From: CBDCGS01 sp965216915
GTDB lineage: Bacteria > Pseudomonadota > Alphaproteobacteria > UBA828
Assembly (NCBI GenBank): GCA_965216915.1
Contig: CBDCGS010000011.1
Coordinates: 682,001 to 746,000, forward strand
Length of the DNA: 64,000 nucleotides
Direction: 5' to 3'
The notes beneath the pieces were generated by a model. That model worked only from the letters and a program-made list of their open reading frames with translations. It was not told the origin of the DNA and did not search any database. The position numbers and the translations under genes were made by a program. Below are positions 8,099 to 15,597 of this stretch, in pieces (positions within the stretch are counted from its first letter, which is position 1; each line of letters opens with the position of its first letter).

Positions 8099-9403
8099 GT
8101 GGCCCGCTCCAGCCGATCAAACCCGGAGCCACGCGCGCTCGCCGCCCAGGTTCTCGGAGACGTTCTGCGCCGCGGTCGGACGCTCGACCAGGCGTTCGAA
8201 TCGAGCCGGTCACCGCCGGCACCGACGCCAAGCGATGCCAGCTTGGCGCGGCTGATCGTGCTCACCACGCTGCGGCACCTCGGCGAAATCGACGCGATCG
8301 CGAACCGGCTGCTCGAGCGCCCCCTGGCGCCGCGTCTCGCACCCGTGGCCGATGCGCTGCGGATCGGCATTGCACAGCTCGTGTTCACCGAGGTCGCGGC
8401 GCATGCGGCGGTCGATCGAACCGTCGCGGTTCTCGCGGCCGGCCGCTTCAAGGCCTATCGCGGCCTGGTCAATGCTGTGTTGCGGAGAGCGGCCGAGACC
8501 GGGGTCAAGGTGGCGTCCGGGCTGGATGCGCCGCGCCTGAACACGCCGGATTGGCTTTGGCGCAGCTGGTCGGGTGCCTATGGCGCATCCGCCGCCCGGG
8601 AGATTGCGGCGCAGCACCTCGTCGAACCGCCGCTCGATCTCACCGTGGCCTCCGACGGCGCGCGCTGGGCCCGGCGGCTCGACGCGACGGTGCTGCCCAC
8701 GGGCTCGCTCCGCCTCAACGCGCACCCGCCGGTCGCCTCGCTGCCGGGCTATGACGGGGGTGGCTGGTGGGTCCAGGACGCGGCGGCCGCGCTTCCGGCG
8801 CGGCTGCTCGGGGACCTGCGCGGCCGGCGCGTGATCGAGATCGGCGCAGCGCCAGGCGGCAAAACCGCGCAGCTGGCCACGGCCGGAGCCACCGTGACCG
8901 CCGTTGACCGTTCAGCGAGACGGATCGCGCGCCTGCGCGAAAATCTCGCGCGCCTCGGGCTCAAAGTCGAGGTGATCGAGGCCGATGCCTGCACCTGGCG
9001 CCCGACGCATCGCGTCGACGCGGTTTTGGTTGACGCTCCCTGCACGGCGACGGGCACGATCCGGCGCCACCCCGACGTCGCACGGCTCCGCAGCGCAGAC
9101 GATGTGGCGCGCATGGCCACGACGCAAGATGCTCTGCTCGATGCGGCAATCGACATGCTATGCCCGGGCGGCAGCCTCGTGTACGCAACATGCTCGCTGG
9201 AGCCGGCCGAGTGCGACCTGCGGATCGAGCACCTGCTCACGCGGTGGCCGCACGTGGCACGCGTGCCGATCCGCGCCGATGAGGTGGGCGGTCTGCCGGA
9301 TCTGGTGACCGCCGCCGGTGATCTCAGAACTCTGCCTCTCCACCTCGCGGCGAAGGGCGGGATGGATGGCTTCTATGCCGCGCGCTTGCGGCTCCAAAGC
9401 TAA
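8099..9403 (+). CDS. rsmB: 16S rRNA (cytosine-967-C5)-methyltransferase RsmB
   Basis: Methylates C967 of 16S rRNA using S-adenosylmethionine. The 434-residue protein has an N-terminal NusB-like RNA-binding domain (about residues 1-150), then a Rossmann methyltransferase domain with EIGAAPGGKTAQLA (SAM-binding), VDAPCTATGTIRRHPD (the PC motif) and YATCSLEP (the TC motif carrying the catalytic Cys). GTG at 8099 is the start; homology begins within a few residues. It lies downstream of htpX and immediately upstream of rpe. Confidence 0.95.
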   Translation: MARSSRSNPEPRALAAQVLGDVLRRGRTLDQAFESSRSPPAPTPSDASLARLIVLTTLRHLGEIDAIANRLLERPLAPRLAPVADALRIGIAQLVFTEVAAHAAVDRTVAVLAAGRFKAYRGLVNAVLRRAAETGVKVASGLDAPRLNTPDWLWRSWSGAYGASAAREIAAQHLVEPPLDLTVASDGARWARRLDATVLPTGSLRLNAHPPVASLPGYDGGGWWVQDAAAALPARLLGDLRGRRVIEIGAAPGGKTAQLATAGATVTAVDRSARRIARLRENLARLGLKVEVIEADACTWRPTHRVDAVLVDAPCTATGTIRRHPDVARLRSADDVARMATTQDALLDAAIDMLCPGGSLVYATCSLEPAECDLRIEHLLTRWPHVARVPIRADEVGGLPDLVTAAGDLRTLPLHLAAKGGMDGFYAARLRLQS

Positions 9404-9420
9404 GCTGCTACGACCACGCC

Positions 9421-10134
9421 ATGCAGTCCCCGGTTCGCATTGCTCCATCGATCTTGGCTGCAGACTTCGCGTGCCTTGGCGAAGAGGTGCGGGCGCTCAC
9501 GGCGGCCGGCGCAGACCTGATTCATGTCGACGTCATGGACGGGCATTTCGTGCCCAACCTCACGATTGGCCCGGGCATGGTCAAGGCGCTCCGTCGGCAT
9601 ACCCAACTCCCCCTCGACGTGCATCTCATGATCGAGCCGGTCGAGCCATTTCTTGCGGCGTTCATCGATGCCGAGTCCGACCTGATCACCGTGCACGCGG
9701 AAGCCGGCCCCCATCTCCACCGCAACCTCGAGACGATCCGCCAGGCGGGGCGGCGCGCCGGCGTCGCGCTCAATCCGGGCACTCCGGCGGAGGCGATCAT
9801 ACCGGTGCTCGGCGATATCGATTTGGTGCTCGTGATGACCGTCGATCCAGGCTTCGGCGGCCAGCCGTTCATCGAGAGCCAGATCGATAAGGTCGCAGCG
9901 CTTCGCGCGATGATCGATCGATCGGGCCGACAGATCGATCTCTCGGTGGACGGCGGCATCAATGCGGAGACGGCCGCCCGCGCCGCAAGCGCAGGCGCGA
10001 ACCTGCTGGTCGCGGGAAGTGCCAGCACGAAAGGCGGACGAGAACACTACAAGGAGAACATCGCGCGCTTGCGGTCCGCCGCTGCCGGAACAGTGGTCGC
10101 GGCCCAAACGCGCGCCGCCTCCACCAGTGGCTGA
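9421..10134 (+). CDS. rpe: Ribulose-phosphate 3-epimerase
   Basis: Interconverts ribulose-5-phosphate and xylulose-5-phosphate in the pentose phosphate pathway or the Calvin cycle. The 237-residue TIM barrel shows APSILAADFACLGEE at the N-terminus, HVDVMDGHFVPN (metal and catalytic residues), VHLMIEP, MTVDPGFGGQ and SVDGGIN (second catalytic Asp), all canonical. It begins 17 bp after the rsmB stop and its stop lies a few bases before the heparinase-like gene, so rsmB-rpe-heparinase probably share a transcript. No RuBisCO or phosphoribulokinase gene is nearby to suggest a Calvin-cycle role. Confidence 0.97.
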   Translation: MQSPVRIAPSILAADFACLGEEVRALTAAGADLIHVDVMDGHFVPNLTIGPGMVKALRRHTQLPLDVHLMIEPVEPFLAAFIDAESDLITVHAEAGPHLHRNLETIRQAGRRAGVALNPGTPAEAIIPVLGDIDLVLVMTVDPGFGGQPFIESQIDKVAALRAMIDRSGRQIDLSVDGGINAETAARAASAGANLLVAGSASTKGGREHYKENIARLRSAAAGTVVAAQTRAASTSG

Positions 10135-10147
10135 TAGCGCCGCCGCC

Positions 10148-11830
10148 ATGCGCCGGCAGAGAAGACCTGCGCCGCGCGGCTCGGGCATCACCGGCCTGCT
10201 CGGCACCCTGCGCGACATCGGCTATGCGAGCTCGGCCTATCGCCTCTCGCTCAGCGGCCGCGCGCCCGATCGCGTGCTCCGCGTGCCCACTGAGCTCATT
10301 CCGGGCGACGCCGCGCGGGGCAACGCGTTGCTCGGCAATGTCTACACGTTCTGCGGCCAAGTCGTGCGCGGCGCCGACACGGGCGGGCGGCGCGACAGCC
10401 CGCCGTGGGACCAGGCGAGCGCGGGGCCCGATTGGTTCGCCGTCCTCCACGGTTTTGGATGGCTTCGCGATTTGCGCGCGGCGGCCACCGACGCGGCGCG
10501 CGATCGGGCGCGCATGCTCGTGCTCGATTGGCTCGACAAGTACAGCACGATCGAGCCCGAGACGTGGCGGCCAGAGCTCGTCGGCCAGCGCATCTTTGCC
10601 TGGCTGGTGCAAGGCGAGTTCCTGCTGCGGGGCGCCGATCGGGCCTTTAGCCGACGGTTTTTTCAGGCTTTGGCGTTGCAGACGCGCCATCTTTCCCGAA
10701 CGGTCCGCAACGCCGCGGACGGCGAGCCTCGGCTCGCCGCGTGCAAGGGATTGATCATGGCCGGGCTCTGCCTTCCGGACAATGAGCGTCGCTTTGGGTT
10801 CGGACTCAAGCTGCTCGAGGAAGAGCTCGCCCGCCAGATTCTCGAGGACGGCGGCCACCTCGAACGGAGCCCATCCCGCCATCTGGCTGCGCTCCGCCAT
10901 CTCGTCGAGCTGCGCTCGACCCTCGGTGAGGCGGGCCAGAATGTGCCGCATTGGCTTGGCGCAGCGCTCGATCGCATGGTGCCGATTCTGCGGACCTACC
11001 GCCACGGCGACGGCGGGCTTGCCCTGTTCAACGACACCATCGAGGAGGAAAGCTGGCTCATCGACCTCGCGCTCGCGCAGGCGGAGGCGAAGGGCGCTCC
11101 GTTGGCGAACGCCGCGCACACCGGGTTTAGGCGGGTTCAGTCGGGGCGCACGCTCATGATCCTCGATACTGGCGCGCCTGCGCCGATCGGCAGCCATGTC
11201 CACGCCGGCACGCTCGGCTTCGAAATGAGCGTCGGCAAGGAGCGGCTGATCGTTAATTGCGGTGCCTGGCGCGGCGGTGATCGGTCGTGGCGCCAGGCGC
11301 TGCGCGCCACCGCGGCACATTCGACGCTCACCGTCGACGACACGAACTCCACGGCATTGGGCGAGAACGGTCGGATCGGCGACGGACCGTCCGCGGTTCG
11401 TTCGGACCGCTTCGATCAAGAAGGCGCGAGCTGGATCGATACCGCTCACGACGGTTACCTCAGCCCCTTCGGGCTCCGCCATCGGCGGCGCGTCTACATC
11501 GCGCCCGATGGCAACGACGTCCGCGGAGAGGACACGCTGGTGCGGGAAGCGCGTCGGCCGGATGGCGGGCGGAGTTTCGCCGTGCGATTCCACCTCCATC
11601 CGCAGGCTCAAGCCTCGGTCGTTCAGGACGGCAGCGCGGTGCTGCTTCGACTGCCGAGCGGTGCCGGCTGGCAACTGCGCGCATCGGGCGGAGCGATCGA
11701 TCTCAACGAGAGCATCTATGCCGGGGATGGCGCGACCAGGCGACGCACCGAGCAGATCGCGGTCACGGGTCCGATCCAAGCTGAGACGACGACCGTGAAA
11801 TGGGCCTTGCGCAGCATCGCCAAGAGCTGA
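10148..11830 (+). CDS. Heparinase II/III-family protein (putative polysaccharide lyase)
   Basis: A 560-residue protein. The N-terminal half (about residues 60-330) matches the alpha-helical toroid of alginate lyase and heparinase proteins, with NRARMLVLDWL-like helices (ARMLVLDWLDKY). The C-terminal half has the heparinase II/III beta-sandwich features SHVHAGTLGFEMSVGKERLI and RATAAHSTLTVDDTNST. There is no clear export signal, so it may act in the cytoplasm. ATG 10148 fits the family better than the open frame upstream. Proteins of this kind are often found next to rsmB in alphaproteobacteria; the natural substrate is not established here. Confidence 0.85.
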   Translation: MRRQRRPAPRGSGITGLLGTLRDIGYASSAYRLSLSGRAPDRVLRVPTELIPGDAARGNALLGNVYTFCGQVVRGADTGGRRDSPPWDQASAGPDWFAVLHGFGWLRDLRAAATDAARDRARMLVLDWLDKYSTIEPETWRPELVGQRIFAWLVQGEFLLRGADRAFSRRFFQALALQTRHLSRTVRNAADGEPRLAACKGLIMAGLCLPDNERRFGFGLKLLEEELARQILEDGGHLERSPSRHLAALRHLVELRSTLGEAGQNVPHWLGAALDRMVPILRTYRHGDGGLALFNDTIEEESWLIDLALAQAEAKGAPLANAAHTGFRRVQSGRTLMILDTGAPAPIGSHVHAGTLGFEMSVGKERLIVNCGAWRGGDRSWRQALRATAAHSTLTVDDTNSTALGENGRIGDGPSAVRSDRFDQEGASWIDTAHDGYLSPFGLRHRRRVYIAPDGNDVRGEDTLVREARRPDGGRSFAVRFHLHPQAQASVVQDGSAVLLRLPSGAGWQLRASGGAIDLNESIYAGDGATRRRTEQIAVTGPIQAETTTVKWALRSIAKS

Positions 11831-11976
11831 CACCGGCCCGGCTGAGAATTCTCATACACGGGTTGCCGCCCGCCACCGCGAACACCATTTAGCGAGCGCA
11901 GCAATGGCGCACGCAAACCGCCGCACCTGCAATACGTCAAGATTCTGACCGGCAAGAGGCCGAGCGCGACTCATCG

Positions 11977-12465
11977 ATGCCTGCTGGCGACGATCGCTTC
12001 ATGAGCATGCAAGAGGCCGCCTATGCACTGCTCAGCGAGGCCGGCGCGCCAATGCGCGCACGCGAGATCGCAGAAGTCGCGTTTGCCCGTGGCCTTGTCG
12101 CGAGCGAGGCACAAGACCCCGTGCGAAGCCTCGCCCAAACGCTCGAAAAGACCGTGCGCGAAGGGCACTACAACCACCCGCCGCTGAAGTTCGTCAGGCA
12201 CGAGGGCCGGCGCCTGCTCGCCATCGCAACGTGGCGAGACGAGATCTGCAACGCGCCGCGCCGACCGCCATCGATCGAGCTTTGTGCGCGCATCCCCCAA
12301 GATCTGCGGGATCAGGTGATGCTCGCCGTCCAAGCGCGCATCGCGCCGGATTTTGACGCAACCGTCGCGCAGCTGCTCGCGCGCGGGCTCGAGGTCGAGG
12401 GACCGCGCATCCGCTCGGGGATCAGCGGCCAGCTCAAAGCACTAAAGGCGCGCACCGCGCGTTGA
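11977..12465 (+). CDS. HARE-HTH winged-helix domain protein, function unknown
   Basis: A 162-residue protein. Residues about 9-75 (MSMQEAAYALLSEAGAPMRA, then REIAEVAFARGLV and VRSLAQTLEKTVREG) match the HARE-HTH fold. That winged helix occurs in restriction endonucleases, the RNA polymerase delta subunit and eukaryotic chromatin proteins. The C-terminal half, with LRDQVMLAVQARIAPDFDAT, is unrecognised; its RIAPDFDATVAQLL stretch could be a small ribbon- or helix-type nucleic-acid domain. ATG 12001 is an alternative start. It stands alone between the heparinase-like gene and the convergent wbp operon, with a 146-bp gap upstream. A DNA- or RNA-binding role is inference. Confidence 0.7.
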   Translation: MPAGDDRFMSMQEAAYALLSEAGAPMRAREIAEVAFARGLVASEAQDPVRSLAQTLEKTVREGHYNHPPLKFVRHEGRRLLAIATWRDEICNAPRRPPSIELCARIPQDLRDQVMLAVQARIAPDFDATVAQLLARGLEVEGPRIRSGISGQLKALKARTAR

Positions 12466-12486
12466 TACAAGTCGAGCCGCGTCGGC

Positions 12487-13050
12487 TCAATCGAGGCTGT
12501 CGAGGCCGTCGGCGCGTTTCACGTAGCGCTCGCCCGTGCGCGGGCAGACGAGCGAGCGGTCGAGGCGCTCCCCCACCCGGCTCACCCACCCGATTTGCCG
12601 CGCGGGATTTCCCACGACTAAGCCGTAGCGTGGCACGTCCTTCGTCACCACCGCGCCGGCGCCGACCATCGCAAAGGGCCGGATCGTGTTGCCGCACACG
12701 ATCACGGCATTGGCGCCGATGGTCGCGCCGCGGCGCACCAATGTGGGCGCAAACTCATCCTTGCGCTCAACGAAGGCGCGCGGCGTCAAAACGTTCGTAA
12801 AAACGCAGGACGGCCCGCAAAACACATCGTCCTCAAGGGTGACCCCCGGATAGACCGAGACGTTGTTCTGGATCTTCACACCGTCGCCGATCTCGACACC
12901 CGCGCCAACGAACACGTTCTGGCCCAAGATGCAGCGCGCGCCGATCCGTGCGCCGGGCATGATGTGGCAAAAGTGCCAAATCCGCGTGTCATCACCGATT
13001 TGCGCGCCATCGTCGATGACCGCCGTCGGATGAACGTAAGGATCAGCCAT
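12487..13050 (-). CDS. wbpD: WbpD-like UDP-2-acetamido-3-amino-glucuronate N-acetyltransferase
   Basis: A left-handed beta-helix acyltransferase of 187 residues with many hexapeptide repeats (for example IGDDTRIWHFCHIMPGARIG and VGAGVEIGDGVKIQNNVSVY). It opens with YVHPTAVIDDGAQIGDD, as WbpD/WlbB proteins do. It would acetylate the 3-amino group of UDP-2-acetamido-3-amino-2,3-dideoxyglucuronate, giving UDP-GlcNAc(3NAc)A for surface polysaccharide. It is the last gene of the wbpB-wbpE-wbpD operon (37-bp gap from wbpE). The order and mix of genes support the assignment more than the sequence alone. Confidence 0.88.
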   Translation of the reverse strand: MADPYVHPTAVIDDGAQIGDDTRIWHFCHIMPGARIGARCILGQNVFVGAGVEIGDGVKIQNNVSVYPGVTLEDDVFCGPSCVFTNVLTPRAFVERKDEFAPTLVRRGATIGANAVIVCGNTIRPFAMVGAGAVVTKDVPRYGLVVGNPARQIGWVSRVGERLDRSLVCPRTGERYVKRADGLDSLD

Positions 13051-13087
13051 GGCTCACTCGTGCGCGCGCGGCAAACGCGATCCGGGC

Positions 13088-14215
13088 TCAGTCGCCGACC
13101 GCTTCATTCACGACAGCACAGATGCGCGTCAGGTCGGCATCCGCCAGATAGGGGTGAAAGGGCACGCTCAACACACATTGGGTCAGGCGTTCGGTCACCG
13201 CATAGTCGCCAGATCCGCCGGCACGATCCCGGTAGGCGGGCTGCTGGTGCATGCCGCGTGGGTAGTAGACCACGCTTGGAATACCGGCATCGCGCAAGGC
13301 GGATTGGATCGCATCGCGTCGATCCGACTGGATGGTGTAAAGCGCCCAGGCGGACTCGGCACCATCGGGCACGACCGGCTTTTGAACCGCAGACGACAAC
13401 GTCGCCGCGTAGAGCGCCGCGATGCGTTGCCGCGCCGCCAGCTCGTCCTCGAAGATATCGAGCTTCGCGAGAAGCACGGCTGCCTGGATCGTGTCCAACC
13501 GTGCGTTGAGGCCGATTCGCTCGATGGCGTATTTCTCGCTGCCCTTGCCATGGGCCCTGATCGAGCGAACCGCGTCGGCAAGGGCCGCGTCGTGCGTGAA
13601 CACCGCACCGCCATCGCCAAAGCAACCAAGCGGCTTGGCCGGAAAGAAGCTGGTGGCCGTGATCGGCGCGAGCGCGCCCACGCGTGCGTTTCCGAGCCGA
13701 CCCCCGATCGACTGGGCCGCATCGGCGATCAATACCAATCCCTCGCGTTCGCAAATCGGTGCGAGGCGCGGGTAGGGTGCCGGCAATCCGAACAGATCGA
13801 CGCCAATCACCGCACGTCCGGTGAGCGATGACTCTTCGCGGACATGCGCGATCTGGCGCTCCAGATCGCTCGGGTCGATCAGATAGGTCGCTTCGTCGAC
13901 CTCGACGAAAACGGGCGTCGCGCCGAGCAGGGCTGCGACTTCGGCGGTCGCCGTGAAGGTGAAGCTCGGCATGAACACGGCATCGCCCGGCCCGACCCCA
14001 AGCGCCAGCAGGGGTGCGAGGAGCGCGTCGGTTCCGCTCGACACGGCAACACAGTGCGGAGCCCCAACCTCATGGGCAAGCCGCTCCTCAAGCTCGGCGA
14101 CCTCCGAGCCCATGATGAACTGGCCACGCTCCACCACGGATGCGATACGCGCATCCACATCGGACTTGATGCGTTGGTACTGCGCGTTGAGGTCGATAAA
14201 CGGGAGCCGGCTCAT
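13088..14215 (-). CDS. wbpE: WbpE-like DegT/DnrJ/EryC1 sugar aminotransferase
   Basis: A PLP-dependent aminotransferase of 375 residues. It has PFIDLNAQYQRIK at the start, SSGTDAL for phosphate binding, IADAAQSIGG (the Asp pairing with PLP nitrogen) and SFFPAKPLGCFGDGGA with Schiff-base Lys194. In the Wbp pathway it transfers an amino group from glutamate to the 3-keto sugar made by WbpB. The start ATG overlaps the wbpB stop by four bases (ATGA), a strong sign of coupled expression. Alternative substrates among 3-keto sugars are possible, but the flanking wbpB and wbpD types point to this pathway. Confidence 0.9.
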   Translation of the reverse strand: MSRLPFIDLNAQYQRIKSDVDARIASVVERGQFIMGSEVAELEERLAHEVGAPHCVAVSSGTDALLAPLLALGVGPGDAVFMPSFTFTATAEVAALLGATPVFVEVDEATYLIDPSDLERQIAHVREESSLTGRAVIGVDLFGLPAPYPRLAPICEREGLVLIADAAQSIGGRLGNARVGALAPITATSFFPAKPLGCFGDGGAVFTHDAALADAVRSIRAHGKGSEKYAIERIGLNARLDTIQAAVLLAKLDIFEDELAARQRIAALYAATLSSAVQKPVVPDGAESAWALYTIQSDRRDAIQSALRDAGIPSVVYYPRGMHQQPAYRDRAGGSGDYAVTERLTQCVLSVPFHPYLADADLTRICAVVNEAVGD

Positions 14216-15237
14216 CCGGCGACGCCCGAGGGCTCGGTGATGACGACCGGTTGTCCATCGAAGAGCGCGCGCTCACATGCGTCGAGCACGGTCAGCACGC
14301 GGATTCCCTCGGCAGCGTCGGACGGGGGCGCGACACCCTCAGAAATGGCAGCGATGAAGGCATCGACCTCGGCGCGGAGCGGTTCGCCCGCATCAAACGG
14401 TATCGGCTCCGGGTCGGCCTTGTGCACCACCGGCAGATCGCCGTCCCAACGGGCCTTGTGCGGGTAGAGCAAAAGACGCTCGTTAGGCGGCGCGACATCG
14501 TTGAACACGGCCATGGCCTCCTCGCCGACCACGACGAGCCGTTGATCTTTGTAGGGGTGCAGCCACGACACAAAGATATGGGCCTGCAGGTCGGAATCGA
14601 AGGTCAGGTGCGACAGCGTCGTGTCGGCCACGCCGTCGCTCAGATATTGACCACCGTTGCAGACCACTTGGGCGGGCAAGCGCCCCACGAGATCGAGAAT
14701 CATCGATATGTCATGGGGCGCGAACGACCAAAGCGCGTTCTCCGTGCGCCGGATCTTGCCGAGGCTCGCGCGGTTCGAATAGATGTACTGAAGCTTGCCG
14801 AGCCGGCCGGCGGCGACCACGGATTTGAGGGCGCGATAGGCGGGATGATAGAGCAGCAGGTGTCCGACCATCAGAACGATGCCGGCCTCGTCGGCCGCAG
14901 CCTTGAGCACCTCCGCCTCGGCCAGCTCGAGACAGAGTGGCTTCTCCACGAACACATGCTTTCCCGTGGCCAGCGCATCCGACACGATCGCGCCATGCGT
15001 CCCGGCCGGCGTTGCGATGACCACGGCATCGATCGAGGGGTCCTCGAGCACAGTCGACGCCGACTCCAAGATCCGCGCGTCGGGGTAGCGTTCTTCGGCG
15101 CTGCTTCGGGACGCCGCCGCAGGGTCGACGATTGCCGCGAGCGCGCCCGCCGCATCGACATTTCGCGCGAGGTTTCGGCCCCAATGGCCGTGGCCGATCA
15201 CGGCGATTTGGGGGATTGAGGGTCGTTGCGTTGGCAT
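14212..15237 (-). CDS. wbpB: WbpB-like Gfo/Idh/MocA sugar nucleotide 3-dehydrogenase
   Basis: A 341-residue NAD-dependent oxidoreductase with the Rossmann start IAVIGHGHWGRNLARN and the EKPLCLELAEAE motif (catalytic Lys region, EKPL). The Gfo/Idh/MocA C-terminal domain follows. It would oxidise C3 of UDP-GlcNAcA in synthesis of UDP-2,3-diacetamido-2,3-dideoxyglucuronate. The ATG at 15237 (MPTQRPSIPQIAVIG) is chosen because homology begins ten residues later; the frame stays open to 15357 but that extension looks unrelated. It is the first gene of the operon. The preceding enzyme, WbpA-type UDP-GlcNAc 6-dehydrogenase, is not in the window. Confidence 0.9.
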   Translation of the reverse strand: MPTQRPSIPQIAVIGHGHWGRNLARNVDAAGALAAIVDPAAASRSSAEERYPDARILESASTVLEDPSIDAVVIATPAGTHGAIVSDALATGKHVFVEKPLCLELAEAEVLKAAADEAGIVLMVGHLLLYHPAYRALKSVVAAGRLGKLQYIYSNRASLGKIRRTENALWSFAPHDISMILDLVGRLPAQVVCNGGQYLSDGVADTTLSHLTFDSDLQAHIFVSWLHPYKDQRLVVVGEEAMAVFNDVAPPNERLLLYPHKARWDGDLPVVHKADPEPIPFDAGEPLRAEVDAFIAAISEGVAPPSDAAEGIRVLTVLDACERALFDGQPVVITEPSGVAG

Positions 15238-15597
15238 CTCGGAAAGAGCGGTGAACAGAAATCTTGGGCGAGGAGCCGATTGTGCCGCAGGATCGCCCAT
15301 CGGAGCCGAGGATTCCAGGCCGATGTCGTCTAAGGCACGTAGAAACGTTGATTCCACCCGGCTTGCACCGCAAGCTTGCCGAAGTTTGTGAACGCTCTAC
15401 GGTATTTGTGCAGCACCGACGACGCATGGCGACGGGCACATGCTCTCCATCGCACGAGCTTCGGTTGAAAACACCTGTCGCCACATTGGCGCCAATGCAC
15501 CGGCTCGACTGTCGAGGGACCGCCACGCACCAGGCGCAGTAAGGCTCGTACCGATCTTGGACGCGTGGTTGGAACTCGGCGGCGTAGGGATGCTTCG
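15238..15597. other. Divergent intergenic region with a perfect 14-bp palindrome
   Basis: About 360 bp separate the divergent wbp operon and the multi-PAS kinase. It must hold both promoters. The one notable element is CATTGGCGCCAATG at 15484-15497, a perfect palindrome of operator size. I saw no RNA gene or convincing small coding frame; the open frames here are extensions of the flanking genes. Confidence 0.5.
15484..15497. promoter_or_regulatory. Palindromic candidate operator
   Basis: CATTGGCGCCAATG is a perfect inverted repeat, 101 bp before the kinase start. The TTGGCGCCAA core could be a dimeric-regulator site for either divergent gene. No matching regulator gene is adjacent, and in GC-rich DNA a palindrome this long can occur by chance, so the call is tentative. 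Confidence 0.3.

Noticed and set aside
9959..11833. 624-residue minus-strand frame opposite the heparinase-like gene
   Set aside because: Shadow of the plus-strand gene, whose family motifs are clear; composition is antisense-like.
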